Source of the DNA: Pseudomonadota bacterium | GTDB lineage: Bacteria; Pseudomonadota; Alphaproteobacteria; Rhizobiales; Hyphomicrobiaceae | Assembly (NCBI GenBank): GCA_021813195.1 | Contig: JAKALI010000263.1 | Coordinates: 1-6,173 of the forward strand | Direction: 5' to 3' | DNA: 6,173 bases | Shown here: piece after piece, positions 1 through 5,434 of the stretch | Numbering within the stretch: the stretch's first letter is position 1 | Layout: each line of letters opens with the position of its first letter | The notes under the pieces: generated by a model | Told to the model about the DNA's origin: nothing | The model's input: only the letters and a program-made list of their open reading frames with translations | The model's database searches: none | Made by a program: the position numbers and the translations under genes

Positions 1-633
1 CTGCTGGCGCTGCTCCGGCGCAAGGCGTTGACAGGTGTGATAGAAGCGGTGGGGAGGTTTCGGCGCCCGGAAGCCCTTCCGTTCTTCATCGATGCCCTAG
101 CCGATGACTTCACCCGGCCGGCCGCAGAGGAGGCGATCCGCGCAATCGGGGCCAAAGCACGGCCTGCCCTTCTCCAGACCGCACTCCAGCGCGAACCTCC
201 GTCCGGCCGCGAGGCCAATTCCAGCCGGGCCCGCCGCCGCGGCGCCCTTCGTCTGTTGCTGGAATTCGGCCTGCCGCGCAAATTTGTTTGGCCGCCACTG
301 CACAATCTGATCGAGGACGCCGATCCCTGGGTGTCGGTGCTTTCGGCCCGCATGTGCCTGGTGGGTGCGCTGGAGGAGGACAAGCCGCGGGCCATTGGTC
401 GGCTGATCGAACTACTGCGGACACCGGATACGATCCTGACGGCGGAGATCGAGGACTGTCTCGTGCGCCACTTCGATCGGGCAAGGCTTGCCATCGAAGC
501 TGCGATCGAATGCGGTCTGGCAGAGATCGATCCCGATGAGCCGTGGTGGCTCCGGGACAAGACATTGACGGCGTTGCTGCGGGTGAGAGCGCGCGCCGAG
601 GGCAAACCAAGCGGAAACTGGGCCGATGAATGA
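1..633 (+). CDS. HEAT-repeat protein, 5'-truncated by window edge
   Basis: The reading frame is open from the first base, so the start lies upstream; the TTG at 28 is internal and not a convincing start. The visible 210 residues are rich in Leu, Ala and Arg and alternate amphipathic helices in the HEAT/PBS-lyase style. One helical pair runs from about residue 10 to 50 (core VIEAVGRFRRPEALPFFIDA, then an AAEEAIRAIG helix), and further pairs lie at about 65-140 (LRLLLEFG, LHNLIEDADPWVSVLSARMC, IGRLIELLRTPD). HEAT repeats form a curved scaffold for protein contacts, so no enzymatic role is claimed. There is no signal peptide or membrane segment in the visible part. Its stop overlaps the rppH start by 8 nt, which suggests translational coupling. 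The family call is fairly safe; the partner and role are unknown. Confidence 0.7.
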   Translation: MLALLRRKALTGVIEAVGRFRRPEALPFFIDALADDFTRPAAEEAIRAIGAKARPALLQTALQREPPSGREANSSRARRRGALRLLLEFGLPRKFVWPPLHNLIEDADPWVSVLSARMCLVGALEEDKPRAIGRLIELLRTPDTILTAEIEDCLVRHFDRARLAIEAAIECGLAEIDPDEPWWLRDKTLTALLRVRARAEGKPSGNWADE

Positions 634-1120
634 GAACGACTTGAATATGCCGGAGAAGCCGAAGAAATATCGCCTGAGCGCGGGCATGATGGTGTTGAAC
701 GGCCGGAACCACGTTCTGCTTTGCCGGCGCATCGATGTGCCGGACGGCGCCTGGCAGATGCCGCAAGGCGGCGTGGACGAAGGCGAAGATCCCCGCAAGG
801 CCGCCTTGCGCGAACTCAAGGAGGAGATCGGCACCGACGACGTCGAAATCCTCGGCGAGACGCGAGACTGGCTGCAGTACGACCTGCCGGCTGAGTTGCG
901 GAAGACCGCCTGGGGTGGCAAATATGCCGGCCAGCGGCAGAAGTGGTTTTTGATGCGGTTCAGAGGGAGCGACGATGATATTAATCTGGAGTCACGGCAT
1001 CCCGAGTTCAATGGCTGGATTTGGGTTCCGCCCGACCATGTTCCCGATCTCGTCGCCTCCTTCAAGCGTGACGTCTATCAGAAGGTGTTGGCGGAGTTTC
1101 AGCGGCTGATCGGCCGATAG
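626..1120 (+). CDS. rppH: RNA pyrophosphohydrolase RppH (Nudix hydrolase)
   Basis: A 164-residue Nudix hydrolase. The family removes pyrophosphate from the 5' triphosphate (or diphosphate) end of mRNA and so opens it to RNase E decay in the cytoplasm. The full Nudix box is present at residues 48-70: G48, E54, R62-E63, the metal-binding pair E66-E67 and G69. Two further RppH-like features are the WQMPQGG lead-in (residues 43-49) and the GQRQKWFLMRF strand (102-112). Length matches the family. The ATG at 626 overlaps the upstream stop by 8 nt; an in-frame ATG at 647 (starting MPEKPKKY) is an alternative start, and neither has a strong Shine-Dalgarno. Diadenosine polyphosphate hydrolase is the other name given to close relatives, but the RppH assignment fits better. 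Confidence 0.92.
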   Translation: MNENDLNMPEKPKKYRLSAGMMVLNGRNHVLLCRRIDVPDGAWQMPQGGVDEGEDPRKAALRELKEEIGTDDVEILGETRDWLQYDLPAELRKTAWGGKYAGQRQKWFLMRFRGSDDDINLESRHPEFNGWIWVPPDHVPDLVASFKRDVYQKVLAEFQRLIGR

Positions 1121-1148
1121 TCATGCACGTCCGGCCGCCATCGTAATC

Positions 1149-1202
1149 GGAGCCGGACTGCGTCATCGCGACCGAGACGAACCGCACAGACAGCCCGGCT
1201 CC
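1149..1202. repeat. GC-rich imperfect inverted repeat downstream of rppH
   Basis: GGAGCCGG at 1149-1156 is the exact reverse complement of CCGGCTCC at 1195-1202. After one A-C mismatch the stem continues inwards with CTG (1158-1160) against CAG (1191-1193). The loop is about 30 nt, and CGTC/GACG inside it can pair further. A mildly T-rich stretch (TTGTCCTTCTTG) follows after 8 nt. It may help end the rppH transcript, but the long loop and the lack of a clean U-tract make it a poor classical terminator. Confidence 0.4.
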
Positions 1203-1219
1203 ATCGGCCGTTGTCCTTC

Positions 1220-1247
1220 TTGAAAAAACCACCTAACCTTACAAAAT
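1220..1247 (+). promoter_or_regulatory. Possible sigma70-type promoter for the cfa operon
   Basis: TTGAAA at 1220-1225 resembles a -35 box, and an A-rich CAAAAT at 1242-1247 lies 16 nt further on as a weak -10 candidate. This is the most AT-rich part of the gap before cfa. Transcription from here would leave a 5' leader of about 95-100 nt carrying the two stem-loops listed next. Only the -35 match is good, so this is a tentative call. Confidence 0.25.
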
Positions 1248-1254
1248 GATTCTC

Positions 1255-1272
1255 AGGGGATGGGGTTCCCCT
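1255..1272. repeat. Short stem-loop in cfa leader
   Basis: AGGGGA (1255-1260) and TCCCCT (1267-1272) are perfect reverse complements around the 6-nt loop TGGGGT. If transcription starts near 1254, this would be a 5'-terminal hairpin that could protect the mRNA end. It has no U-tract and is short, so it may be fortuitous. Confidence 0.3.
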
Positions 1273-1296
1273 TTAAGCGCCCGTAATGGCTGATGA

Positions 1297-1346
1297 CCCC
1301 TATGGCAAAGCAAGCGGTCCAGTGTCTGCTGCTTTGGTATAGGAGG
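1297..1346 (+). promoter_or_regulatory. Leader hairpin that includes the cfa Shine-Dalgarno
   Basis: The segment 1297-1317 can fold on 1326-1346. Pairing runs as follows: C1297-C1298 with G1345-G1346; a bulged A1344; 1299-1304 with 1338-1343, including one G-U; a G1305/G1337 mismatch; the perfect 7-bp stem CAAAGCA (1306-1312) with TGCTTTG (1330-1336); a bulged A1313; and 1314-1317 with 1326-1329. That is about 20 base pairs around an 8-nt loop (1318-1325). The 3' arm takes in the AGGAGG Shine-Dalgarno, so folding would mask the ribosome site. The pairing is read directly from the sequence; a regulatory role is inference. Confidence 0.5.
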
Positions 1347-1347
1347 T
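1341..1347 (+). promoter_or_regulatory. Near-consensus Shine-Dalgarno of cfa
   Basis: AGGAGGT is complementary to the anti-Shine-Dalgarno over seven bases and sits 4 nt before the ATG at 1352, which fixes the cfa start. It is the strongest ribosome site on the plus strand here, and it lies in the 3' arm of the hairpin described for 1297-1346. Confidence 0.8.
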
Positions 1348-1351
1348 TTAC

Positions 1352-2602
1352 ATGTGGCTGCTTAACAGTGCCCTTGAAAAGTTTGTTGTGACCGGAACGC
1401 TCGGCATCATTGATGCCGACGACAGGTTTTATCGATTCGGGCCAAGCGAACCGGGCCAATACCCCGACGTCATCGTTGTGCTCAGGGATCGTGGCCTATA
1501 CTGGAAACTCGCGCTTTATCCTCAGTTGTACCTCGGCGAGGCCTATATGGATGGCACGCTAGAGGTGACGCGTGGCACAATTTGGGGCCTGCTCGATCTT
1601 TGCGGCCGCAATTTGGCACGCGCCCGGAAAGGGCGAAGCGGTTCCTTGAGACGGGCCGCCGCGCGCTTAGTGCAATATGCCACGCAATTGAACTCCCGAG
1701 CGCGTGCACGAAAGAACGTCGCACATCATTACGACCTTGCAAACGAGCTCTATGCCGCATTTCTCGATCCCGACCTACAATATTCTTGCGCCTACTTTGC
1801 AGACCCTGATTTCACGCTTGAGCAAGCCCAAGCGGCGAAGAAGCGACACATTGCTGCGAAGCTGCTGCTGGAGCGAAATCAGAAAATCCTCGACATCGGT
1901 TCTGGCTGGGGCGGCTTGGCTATTGAGCTTGCGCGCGATCATGATGTCAGAGTCGACGGGCTTACGCTCTCCGGGGAGCAATTAGAAGTCGCCAAGACCA
2001 GGGCCCACGCTTCGGGGCTGAGCGAGCGCGTGCGCTTTTTTGCCAAGGATTATCGCGAAATGACCGGCGAGTTTGACCGCATCGTTTCAGTTGGGATGTT
2101 CGAACATGTCGGCGTGCCATACTACCACGCGTTCTTTGCCAAAGTTGGCGAGCTTTTGACACCGGGCGGCGTGGCGCTACTCCATACGATCGGTGCGACG
2201 GACGGCCCGGGGCTTGGTAATCCGTGGATTCGTAAGTATATCTTCCCGGGGGGCTACATTCCCGCCCTATCGGAGATTCTTCCTGCCATTGAGAAAGCGG
2301 GCTTGATCGTGACCGATATCGAAGTGTTGCGGTTGCATTATGCGCAAACCTTGCGGCATTGGCGCGAACGCTTCCACGCCCGTTGGGAAAACCTTCGGCG
2401 CTATTACGATGACCGGTTCCACCGCATGTGGGAATTCTACCTCGCGGCAAGCGAGATGAGTTTTCGGCATGGCGGTCTTGTCGTGTTCCAGATTCAGCTG
2501 GCGAAAGAACAGATGGCCGTTCCGCTGAGCCGCGACTACATGTTCGAATTCGAGCGCTTGGCAGCGAAGGATCTAGACCTCAACCAATCTCGTGTGGGCT
2601 GA
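1352..2602 (+). CDS. cfa: Cyclopropane-fatty-acyl-phospholipid synthase
   Basis: A 416-residue SAM-dependent enzyme that adds a methylene group across the cis double bond of unsaturated acyl chains in membrane phospholipids, usually on entry to stationary phase or under acid and other stress. The N-terminal lipid-binding region spans about residues 1-120. The Rossmann methyltransferase domain follows, with the SAM motif LDIGSGWGG at 180-188 (Ser184 where many relatives have Cys). By comparison with the E. coli enzyme, the bicarbonate-site ligands are all present: C146 (QYSCAY), E251 (MFEHVG), H278 and I280 (LLHTIG) and Y330 (LHYAQT). The C-terminal WEFYLAASEMSFRHGG segment is also typical. 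Length fits the family. It appears to lead an operon with the phasin-like gene 17 nt downstream. SAM methyltransferases acting on other lipids are less likely given the full ligand set. Confidence 0.95.
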   Translation: MWLLNSALEKFVVTGTLGIIDADDRFYRFGPSEPGQYPDVIVVLRDRGLYWKLALYPQLYLGEAYMDGTLEVTRGTIWGLLDLCGRNLARARKGRSGSLRRAAARLVQYATQLNSRARARKNVAHHYDLANELYAAFLDPDLQYSCAYFADPDFTLEQAQAAKKRHIAAKLLLERNQKILDIGSGWGGLAIELARDHDVRVDGLTLSGEQLEVAKTRAHASGLSERVRFFAKDYREMTGEFDRIVSVGMFEHVGVPYYHAFFAKVGELLTPGGVALLHTIGATDGPGLGNPWIRKYIFPGGYIPALSEILPAIEKAGLIVTDIEVLRLHYAQTLRHWRERFHARWENLRRYYDDRFHRMWEFYLAASEMSFRHGGLVVFQIQLAKEQMAVPLSRDYMFEFERLAAKDLDLNQSRVG

Positions 2603-2619
2603 ACCGACGGGAGATGCAG

Positions 2620-2979
2620 ATGGTCAAGAATATCTATGCCACCGACCCGCCGCAAGCGGACGACGACCTGACTCCGCCTATCGATAAGAAGTCTCTAAGC
2701 GAGAACCGGAAGCGGCTGTTCGAACAGGTCGAGCAGGTCAATCGTGCATGGCTCGAAAGCATGCGCGAAATGCGCCGAACGGAGGCGGAGTTCAGTGTCC
2801 GCCTGTTTGCTTGCGGAAGCCCGGACGACGCTCTGGTGCTGTGCAATCAATGGATGGCCAAACGCCTTGAAATTCTTGCGGCCGAGCAGCAGACTTTTGC
2901 AAAATCCTGGACCGAGATCGTAGCCTTGCTCGGCAAGGCGGGTTCCGGCGCCCAGCGCAAGGAAAAGCTCCCGGGCTAA
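2620..2979 (+). CDS. Small helical, phasin-like protein
   Basis: A 119-residue soluble protein. A charged, Pro/Asp-rich N-terminus (residues 1-28) is followed by long amphipathic helices at about 29-65 (RLFEQVEQVNRAWLESMRE) and 68-105 (NQWMAKRLEILAAEQQTF, SWTEIVALL). The helix pattern, the NQWMAKRLE-type segment and the size resemble the phasin family, proteins that coat polyhydroxyalkanoate granules and in some cases bind membranes or act as chaperones. The start is set at ATG 2620 because GGGAG at 2609-2613 lies 6 nt before it; the in-frame ATG at 2614 would touch that site. The frame also extends back inside cfa to 2428, but that part is a shadow. No PHA synthase gene is visible here, so granule binding is only an inference. 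The gene follows cfa closely and is probably co-transcribed. Confidence 0.65.
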   Translation: MVKNIYATDPPQADDDLTPPIDKKSLSENRKRLFEQVEQVNRAWLESMREMRRTEAEFSVRLFACGSPDDALVLCNQWMAKRLEILAAEQQTFAKSWTEIVALLGKAGSGAQRKEKLPG

Positions 2980-3004
2980 AGAGAACAGGTTCGGATTCGG
3001 TCTC

Positions 3005-3346
3005 ATGAAATCCTTCGCCGACAACGCTTTCCTGCTCCTGTTCGAGGAAATTCTCAGGCGGGACAAGCCGAAAGATGCACCCGATCGATGGTCGGCCGGC
3101 GGCGTTTCCTGGCAGCATGCCCGGCACGGCTACGAGAGCAGCAATTACGGCTTTGCTGTCGACACCTACGAAGTGGTCAATGCCGCCAAGGGATGGGCAC
3201 TGCTCGTCGTGAAGGATCAATGGTGGGCGGGTCGAAACGGCGAGATAATTAGGACGGTGCACTGGGCAAAACCGCTGCGCGGGAGCCGCGCGGCGATCAT
3301 GACATGGCTTAAATTGCAACAGCGCGAGATCGAAGGGCGGCTATGA
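3005..3346 (+). CDS. Hypothetical Trp-rich protein
   Basis: A 113-residue protein that I do not recognise. It opens with a short hydrophobic helix (residues 5-17, ADNAFLLLFEEIL) and then has a mixed alpha/beta-looking middle. Seven tryptophans stand out (W29, W36, W64, W73, W74, W87, W101), including a WW pair in KDQWWAGRNGE. The C-terminus is a charged helix (LKLQQREIEGRL). There is no signal peptide or zinc motif. The only ATG near the frame start is at 3005, with a weak purine run upstream. Its stop overlaps the next start as ATGA, and it lies 25 nt after the phasin-like gene, so it belongs to the same operon. That coupling and the consistent coding frame support a real gene. Confidence 0.65.
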   Translation: MKSFADNAFLLLFEEILRRDKPKDAPDRWSAGGVSWQHARHGYESSNYGFAVDTYEVVNAAKGWALLVVKDQWWAGRNGEIIRTVHWAKPLRGSRAAIMTWLKLQQREIEGRL

Positions 3347-3960
3347 CGCGCATCATCCTGACCCGGCATGGCCACGTCGAGGGCATTTCTCCGCCACGCT
3401 TTCGAGGCCGCACCGAACTGCCATTGACGGCGCAGGGCCTCACTGAAGCGTCCGCCGTGGCCAAGCGTATTGCCGAACTGTGGTCTCCGCATATTGTTTA
3501 CACAAGCCCGATCGCCCGCTGCACGACAACCGGTAGCCGGATTGCCGAGGCCTGCCACTGTCCTCTGGAAATTATGCCGGATTTGATCGATCTCAACTGC
3601 GGCGACCTTCAGTGGAAGACCTACGAAGAAGCCAAGATCGAGTATCCAGAATTCTTCCAGACATGGTTTTCGACACCGTATCTGGCACGCTTTCCAAACG
3701 GCGAATCGCTCCATGACCTTGTGGCCCGAACCGCCAATGCGCTGCGTACTGTGCTCGCGCGCCATGCCGATGACACGGTCGTGCTCGTGGGGCACGATAA
3801 CGTCAACCGCGCGCTACTCCTCCAACTGCTCGACCAACCGCTCTCCGCCTACTGGCGGCTCGCGCAATCACCTTGCGCCATCAACGAGATCGAGATCATC
3901 GACAGCCGCATCCAGGTGGAACGCGTCAACGATACCGCACATCTGCCGATGCAAGCCTGA
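3343..3960 (+). CDS. Histidine phosphatase superfamily (phosphoglycerate-mutase-like) protein
   Basis: A 205-residue cytoplasmic protein with the family's catalytic core. The RHG motif at R8-H9-G10 contains the histidine that is phosphorylated; R59 lies in TSPIARC and the second histidine, H151, in VGHDNVNRALL. Relatives include CobC/alpha-ribazole phosphatase, phosphoglycerate mutases and broad phosphatases; the fold alone does not give the substrate. The usual acidic proton donor sits in a LxExxxG setting, and here the matching stretch reads LIDLNCG, with Asp83 at the Glu position and a degenerate WEG-like follow-up (DLQWKTYEE). No cobalamin genes are nearby, so CobC is not claimed. The start overlaps the upstream stop (ATGA), with GAAGGGCGG as a possible ribosome site. 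It is the last gene of the plus-strand operon. Confidence 0.85.
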   Translation: MTRIILTRHGHVEGISPPRFRGRTELPLTAQGLTEASAVAKRIAELWSPHIVYTSPIARCTTTGSRIAEACHCPLEIMPDLIDLNCGDLQWKTYEEAKIEYPEFFQTWFSTPYLARFPNGESLHDLVARTANALRTVLARHADDTVVLVGHDNVNRALLLQLLDQPLSAYWRLAQSPCAINEIEIIDSRIQVERVNDTAHLPMQA

Positions 3961-3987
3961 CGTTAGTTTTTCATCACCAGGCCATAA

Positions 3988-4377
3988 TCAGAGATTCTTC
4001 ACGGCCTGTTCGGCGGCCTTACGGACGGCGCGGGCGGGATGGTCTTTGGCGAGCCTTTCGAGCGCCCGACTTGGCGGGGCCGCCTCTCGGATCAGCGTGA
4101 GGCTGTTGACGATTTCGAGCCCCTGAACCACGTCCTTCGGATGCGCGCGGGCGCAATCCACCAGCGGCTGTTCGGCGCTTCTCTCGCGACGATTACCGAG
4201 CACGATGATGGCCCTCATCCGAACCTCTGAAAGGGGATGCCTCAGCGCTTCAGTCAGCTTCTCAACGAAATTCTTCCTGTCCCACGCGTCGATATCGGCT
4301 TTGCATCGCGGACAGTTCCTGGCATTGCGGCCAATGGACGCCGCGCAAACGGGGCAATAGGTCTGTTGCGTCGCCAT
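3988..4377 (-). CDS. Zinc-ribbon plus HEAT-repeat-like small protein
   Basis: A 129-residue protein with two parts. Residues 8-25 hold CPVC and CPRC (C8, C11, C22, C25), a four-cysteine zinc-ribbon arrangement. Residues about 36-129 form helical pairs in the HEAT style: KLTEALRHPLSEVRMRAIIV, then PLVDCARAHP with VVQGLEIVNSLTLIREA, then ALERLAKDHPARAVRKAAEQ. HEAT repeats usually mediate protein contacts, so an adaptor or assembly role is plausible but not shown. AGAAGGA (plus-strand 4383-4389) lies 5 nt before the ATG and supports the start. It is the last gene of the minus-strand unit, 40 nt after the two-helix membrane protein, and faces the histidine-phosphatase gene across a 27-nt gap with no clear terminator hairpin. 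Confidence 0.75.
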   Translation of the reverse strand: MATQQTYCPVCAASIGRNARNCPRCKADIDAWDRKNFVEKLTEALRHPLSEVRMRAIIVLGNRRERSAEQPLVDCARAHPKDVVQGLEIVNSLTLIREAAPPSRALERLAKDHPARAVRKAAEQAVKNL

Positions 4378-4417
4378 TTGTGTCCTTCTATCTGGGCGCG
4401 CCGCCTACCTCGTCGCG

Positions 4418-4660
4418 CTATAACATACCTTTCAAGGACATCGAGACGATTGCCGCGGCATGCCAGAGTGCGGCAATAAGAATGCAGCCCATGAGAAGCA
4501 GCAGCACGGGCGCTGCCGACATCAAATCTGCTTTCATCTGCTCGATCAGAAAATCGGCGCCGACAAAATAGAAGACGAGGATGAATATCCAGAACAGCGC
4601 ATAGTTGCGAAATCGACGAAGTTCCATTGCGCGTGTGTCACCAGATTGCGGCGATGCCAT
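4418..4660 (-). CDS. Small two-helix membrane protein, unknown function
   Basis: An 80-residue protein with two predicted transmembrane helices, at about residues 20-38 (YALFWIFILVFYFVGADFL) and 51-70 (PVLLLLMGCILIAALWHAAA), joined by a short acidic/basic loop. A hydrophilic N-terminus with ELRRFR before the first helix suggests it sits inside. I do not recognise a family. The start at 4660 (MASPQSG) is preferred to the longer frame from 4738, because GGAGGT (plus-strand 4665-4670) is 4 nt upstream and the longer version would overlap the DUF190 gene by 46 nt. It lies 32 nt after that gene and 40 nt before the zinc-ribbon/HEAT gene, so it is likely in the same transcript. A small subunit or partner for neighbouring membrane proteins is conceivable. 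Confidence 0.65.
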   Translation of the reverse strand: MASPQSGDTRAMELRRFRNYALFWIFILVFYFVGADFLIEQMKADLMSAAPVLLLLMGCILIAALWHAAAIVSMSLKGML

Positions 4661-4692
4661 ATGGACCTCCGTGTCCCGCCGATCCGCCCAGG

Positions 4693-5028
4693 TCAGGTTT
4701 GATTCTCGCCCCCACTGCACACGATCGCCGGCCAGCATAGAATATGCTCGTCCGCGACTAGGCCTTTGACGAGCTTGAGCGCCGCCTCGACGACATTCGG
4801 CGTGTCAAAGAACTCTATGACCAGCGGCAAATCCACTGCGAGGCGGAGAAGATCGCCGGAGTGAACCTCGCCTGTCGCGCCAAAGCCCGCGATGCCGCGA
4901 AAGACGGTCAGGCCAGCTACCCGATGCTGGTCATGCAAGAGGCGCACGATTTCCTGCATGAGATTTCCACGCCGGCCATGATCGGTTTCTTTTATGTAGA
5001 TGCGAACAACCTTGACGTCTCTGCTCAT
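4693..5028 (-). CDS. DUF190 family (PII/GlnB-like fold) protein
   Basis: A 111-residue cytoplasmic protein of the DUF190 family, which has a PII-like ferredoxin fold. Family marks are the N-terminal VVRIYIKETD strand (residues 7-16), the LMQEIVRLLHDQHRVAGLTV helix-strand (23-42), the FRGIAGFGATGEVHS motif (43-57) and DLPLVIEFFDT (66-76). The C-terminus is variable and ends CWPAIVCSGG. DUF190 genes are often found beside crcB, as here, where the start follows the crcB stop by 12 nt. A regulatory or ligand-sensing role for fluoride export is a common guess but unproved. The start is set by GGGAGGA (plus-strand 5034-5040), 5 nt before the ATG. No PII uridylylation-type Tyr loop is evident. Confidence 0.88.
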   Translation of the reverse strand: MSRDVKVVRIYIKETDHGRRGNLMQEIVRLLHDQHRVAGLTVFRGIAGFGATGEVHSGDLLRLAVDLPLVIEFFDTPNVVEAALKLVKGLVADEHILCWPAIVCSGGENQT

Positions 5029-5040
5029 TGCGGTCCTCCC

Positions 5041-5415
5041 TCACACGTTCCGCGCAAGATACGCGCCGCAAAAGGCGGCTGCGACCCCAAGAAAGTTCGA
5101 GAGCACCAGATAGGTGGCCCCTTTTACGGCCTGTCCGCTCTCGATCAAAAGAAGCGTCTCGATAGAATACGTAGAAAAAGTTGTATAGCCACCTAGGAAG
5201 CCGGTCAGCAAACCCGTCCGCAATGGAACCCCCAGTGTCAGGCGTTCCAACGTCTCCACGAAGAGAAATCCCATCATGAAGCAGCCGGAAACATTGATGA
5301 GCAATGTGGCGTAGGGAAAGGATTGACCCCAGATGGCCTGAATGAGCTGGGTCATCAGATATCGCGACCAGCATCCCAGAATTCCACCCACTGCGATCGC
5401 GATATAGGTGTACAT
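5041..5415 (-). CDS. crcB: Fluoride exporter channel CrcB/Fluc
   Basis: A 124-residue inner-membrane protein with four hydrophobic helices. The family forms antiparallel dual-topology dimers that let fluoride leave the cell passively. Typical marks are GGILGCWSRYL (residues 10-20), the FPYATLLINVSG segment with pore Asn41, and the GFLGGYTTFSTYS motif (72-84) with the central Na+-site loop. F80 matches the first Phe-box residue; the second position, usually Phe, is Tyr83. Later SNFLG (106-110) is also conserved. A single gene of full length implies a homodimer. GAGG (plus-strand 5421-5424) lies 5 nt before the ATG, and the start is 19 nt after the upstream HyfB-like stop. No fluoride riboswitch can fit in that gap, so any such control would lie outside the window. 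Confidence 0.93.
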   Translation of the reverse strand: MYTYIAIAVGGILGCWSRYLMTQLIQAIWGQSFPYATLLINVSGCFMMGFLFVETLERLTLGVPLRTGLLTGFLGGYTTFSTYSIETLLLIESGQAVKGATYLVLSNFLGVAAAFCGAYLARNV

Positions 5416-5434
5416 ATACGCCTCGGCGCCCCTG

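Noticed and set aside
412..1065. Long minus-strand frame opposite rppH and the HEAT gene
   Set aside because: It is antisense to a clear Nudix protein, is rich in Arg/Ser/Pro as expected for a GC-rich shadow frame, and has no recognisable motif.
2428..2619. N-terminal extension of the phasin-like frame inside cfa
   Set aside because: It overlaps the conserved C-terminus of cfa, has a low-complexity Arg-rich translation, and the good ribosome site points to ATG 2620.
3217..3795. Minus-strand frame of 192 residues opposite the phosphatase
   Set aside because: It lies across the RHG enzyme and the unknown gene and shows no family motif; the plus-strand genes explain the region.
3961..3987. Bidirectional terminator between the convergent operons
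   Set aside because: The 27-nt gap has a short T run (GTTTTTC) but no GC-rich stem beside it.
4661..4738. Longer start for the two-helix membrane protein
   Set aside because: It would overlap the DUF190 gene and lacks a ribosome site, while GGAGGT sits correctly before the start at 4660.
5416..5434. Fluoride riboswitch before crcB
   Set aside because: Only 19 nt separate crcB from the upstream stop, far too short for the crcB-motif RNA.
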